Assembly (NCBI RefSeq): GCF_004801315.1
Contig: NZ_SSNW01000036.1
Location: 1-52,063, forward strand
Reading direction: 5' to 3'
Source of the DNA: Deinococcus sp. Arct2-2
GTDB taxonomy: Bacteria > Deinococcota > Deinococci > Deinococcales > Deinococcaceae
DNA length: 52,063 nucleotides
The stretch's first letter is position 1. Every line of letters starts with the position of its first letter. A program made the translations under genes and the position numbers. The notes under the pieces are model-generated. The model ran no database searches and was not told the origin of the DNA. It saw nothing but the letters and a program-made list of their open reading frames with translations. Positions 50,680 through 52,063 of the stretch are shown here, in pieces.

Positions 50680-51636
50680 ATGACGACACACCAGATCCCG
50701 CGACCACAGAGCATGACAGCGCAAAAAACCGTCCTGATCACAGGCGCGACCAACGGCATCGGCAAGGTGGCGGCGCTCGAATTGGCAAGACAGGGCTTCC
50801 GGGTTCTGATTACCTCCCGCGACGAAGCCAAAGGCCGACAGGTGCTCGGTGAACTTCAGGCTCGCAGTCGCGACGCCGCCCCGGAACTGTTCGTCGGCGA
50901 TCTGTCGAGCATGGCTGACGTGCGCCGCGTCGCGCTGGAGGTGACCGCCGCCCACCCCCGACTTGACGTGCTGATCAACAACGCGGGCGGTCTGTTCGAC
51001 CGGCGGCTGCTCACAGCAGACGGCTTCGAATACACCTTCGCCTTCAATCATTTGACCTACTTTTTACTGTCCAATCTGCTTCGCCCCAGTCTCAATGCCG
51101 CCGGGAGTGCCCGGATCGTCAGCGTGTCTTCGAGCGGCAACAACCTAGCCCGGATGCGCTGGGACGACCTTCAGTATCAGTCCGGGTACTCCGGCTGGCT
51201 GGCCTACGGGCAGAGCAAGCTGATGAACGTGCTGTTTGCCTTTGCGCTGGCGCGGCGGCTTCAGGGCACCGGCGTGACCAGCAACGTTCTGCATCCCGGC
51301 GTGATCAACTCCGGCTTTGGCAAGACGACCACCGGCCTAAATCGGCTGGTCAGCTGGGCGGCCAACCTCACGGCCATCTCGGCTGAACAGGGGGCCCGAA
51401 CCAGTCTCTACCTCGCCACGTCGCCAGCGGTGAACGGCGTGAGCGGGCAGTATTTCTTCAGGCAGAAGGTGGCCCGCGCCAATCCGCTCGCCTATGACCA
51501 ATTCGCGCAGGAGCGTTTGTGGGTGCTCTCCGAGCGGCTGCTCGCGCCCTGGCTCGAACCCGTCGGCACCCTGGGATCAGCCCCTGACTCGGCAAGACTG
51601 GGACCGACCACAGGAGAACAGGGTCATCGTTCGTAG
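50680..51636 (+). CDS. short-chain dehydrogenase, retinol-dehydrogenase-like
   Basis: Up to 318 residues; the SDR core starts at TVLITGATNGIGKVAALELA, with GDLSSMADVRRVA, DVLINNAGGLFDRR, NHLTYFLLSNLL, catalytic Ser in IVSVSSSGN, YGQSK with Tyr and Lys, and HPGVINSGFG. The WLAYGQSKLMNVLFA pattern is that of the retinol dehydrogenase/WW-oxidoreductase group. ATG 50680 and ATG 50713 are both possible starts; neither has a strong ribosome site. Probably induced by release of the divergent TetR repressor. Confidence 0.88.
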   Translation: MTTHQIPRPQSMTAQKTVLITGATNGIGKVAALELARQGFRVLITSRDEAKGRQVLGELQARSRDAAPELFVGDLSSMADVRRVALEVTAAHPRLDVLINNAGGLFDRRLLTADGFEYTFAFNHLTYFLLSNLLRPSLNAAGSARIVSVSSSGNNLARMRWDDLQYQSGYSGWLAYGQSKLMNVLFAFALARRLQGTGVTSNVLHPGVINSGFGKTTTGLNRLVSWAANLTAISAEQGARTSLYLATSPAVNGVSGQYFFRQKVARANPLAYDQFAQERLWVLSERLLAPWLEPVGTLGSAPDSARLGPTTGEQGHRS

Positions 51637-51699
51637 AAAAATGTTTGCTACTACTCAGCAGGGGCGTAGACATGGCTGAGCGGGTAAGCTGGAGGCATC

Positions 51700-52002
51700 T
51701 CCGACGATCCCTGCCCGAATTGCAAAAAACTGGAAGCTCAGCTGGCCACAGTGCTTGCTGAGCTTCATGACATCAAGGCGCGTCTCGGGCTGAACAGCAG
51801 AACCTCGAATCAGCCGCCGAGCCAGGACAAGCCGTGGACGCCGAAGAGTGAGCGCCAGAAGACCGGCCGGTCTTCTGGCGCTCAACCCGGTCACCCGGGC
51901 AAGATGCTGAAGATGGTCGAACATCCTGATGACGTCCTGACACTTCCTGTGACAGGGCACTGTGGGTGTGGTCAGGCCTGGGATTCGGTCACAGTCAGTG
52001 AT
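51700..52002 (+). pseudogene. IS66-family transposase, N-terminal fragment
   Basis: Reads [19 protein letters not shown], then [40 protein letters not shown] and GHCGCGQ: the coiled start, the NSxxSxxPPSxD region and the zinc-type CxCG of IS66 TnpC. No clear start codon is present although GGAGG occurs near 51690. It is cut after about 95 residues by the left end of IS3 copy 3. Confidence 0.75.
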
Positions 52003-52063
52003 TGAGGTTAAGTCGCTTTTGCACACATGGAGTTAAGCCCCGATTATAGGAGGCACCCCATGA
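52003..52063 (+). mobile_element. left end of a third IS3-family copy, cut by the window edge
   Basis: TGAGGTTAAGTCGCTTTTGC and the bases up to AGGAGGCACCCCATGA repeat the left end of copy 1 (30096-30155) with few changes. The last three bases ATGA are the start of orfA. The rest lies outside the window. Confidence 0.85.

Overview
The window looks like an accessory region of a Deinococcus genome, possibly a plasmid or second chromosome. I infer this from the mix of families: many cyclic-di-GMP and histidine-kinase proteins with GAF domains, a secreted Dps like the Dps2 of Deinococcus, a PhoX-type phosphatase, a type III polyketide synthase, and heavy loading with insertion sequences (IS). No rRNA, tRNA, CRISPR array or replication origin was seen.

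Layout. 1-10.3 kb is a signalling region: a secreted repeat protein, a broken histidine kinase, a PAS-GGDEF-EAL protein, a GAF/HD-GYP protein and a large GAF-GGDEF-GAF-HD-GYP protein, with a broken PIN-domain gene among them. 10.4-15.5 kb holds a decayed IS6 copy, a lone serine-recombinase domain, an intact IS4-family element with a 9-bp target duplication, and small genes that include a colicin-type immunity protein. 15.6-21.3 kb encodes a lipoprotein and then a 1090-residue DUF4157 (eCIS-core) toxin-like protein, translationally coupled to a probable immunity gene that has a frameshifted paralogue. 21.8-29.6 kb is calmer: type III PKS, Dps, a two-component system, a membrane protein and a three-gene operon of exported proteins.

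From 30 kb to the end the sequence is a mosaic of IS elements (IS3, IS6, IS110, IS630, IS5, IS66) and two kinds of MITE, separating short islands of TetR regulators, short-chain dehydrogenases, an alpha/beta hydrolase, a cytochrome P450, a PhoX operon and a Nudix hydrolase. Several genes are cut by these elements or have stop codons supplied by them.

The most interesting system is a pair of IS110 elements (36.46-37.75 kb and 40.00-41.29 kb). The non-coding leader before each transposase can be folded into the same two-hairpin RNA with compensatory base changes. Its loops repeat, element by element, the left target flank and the element's own right end, as expected for a bridge RNA that programs target and donor choice. 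The second notable system is the DUF4157 toxin with its duplicated immunity gene.
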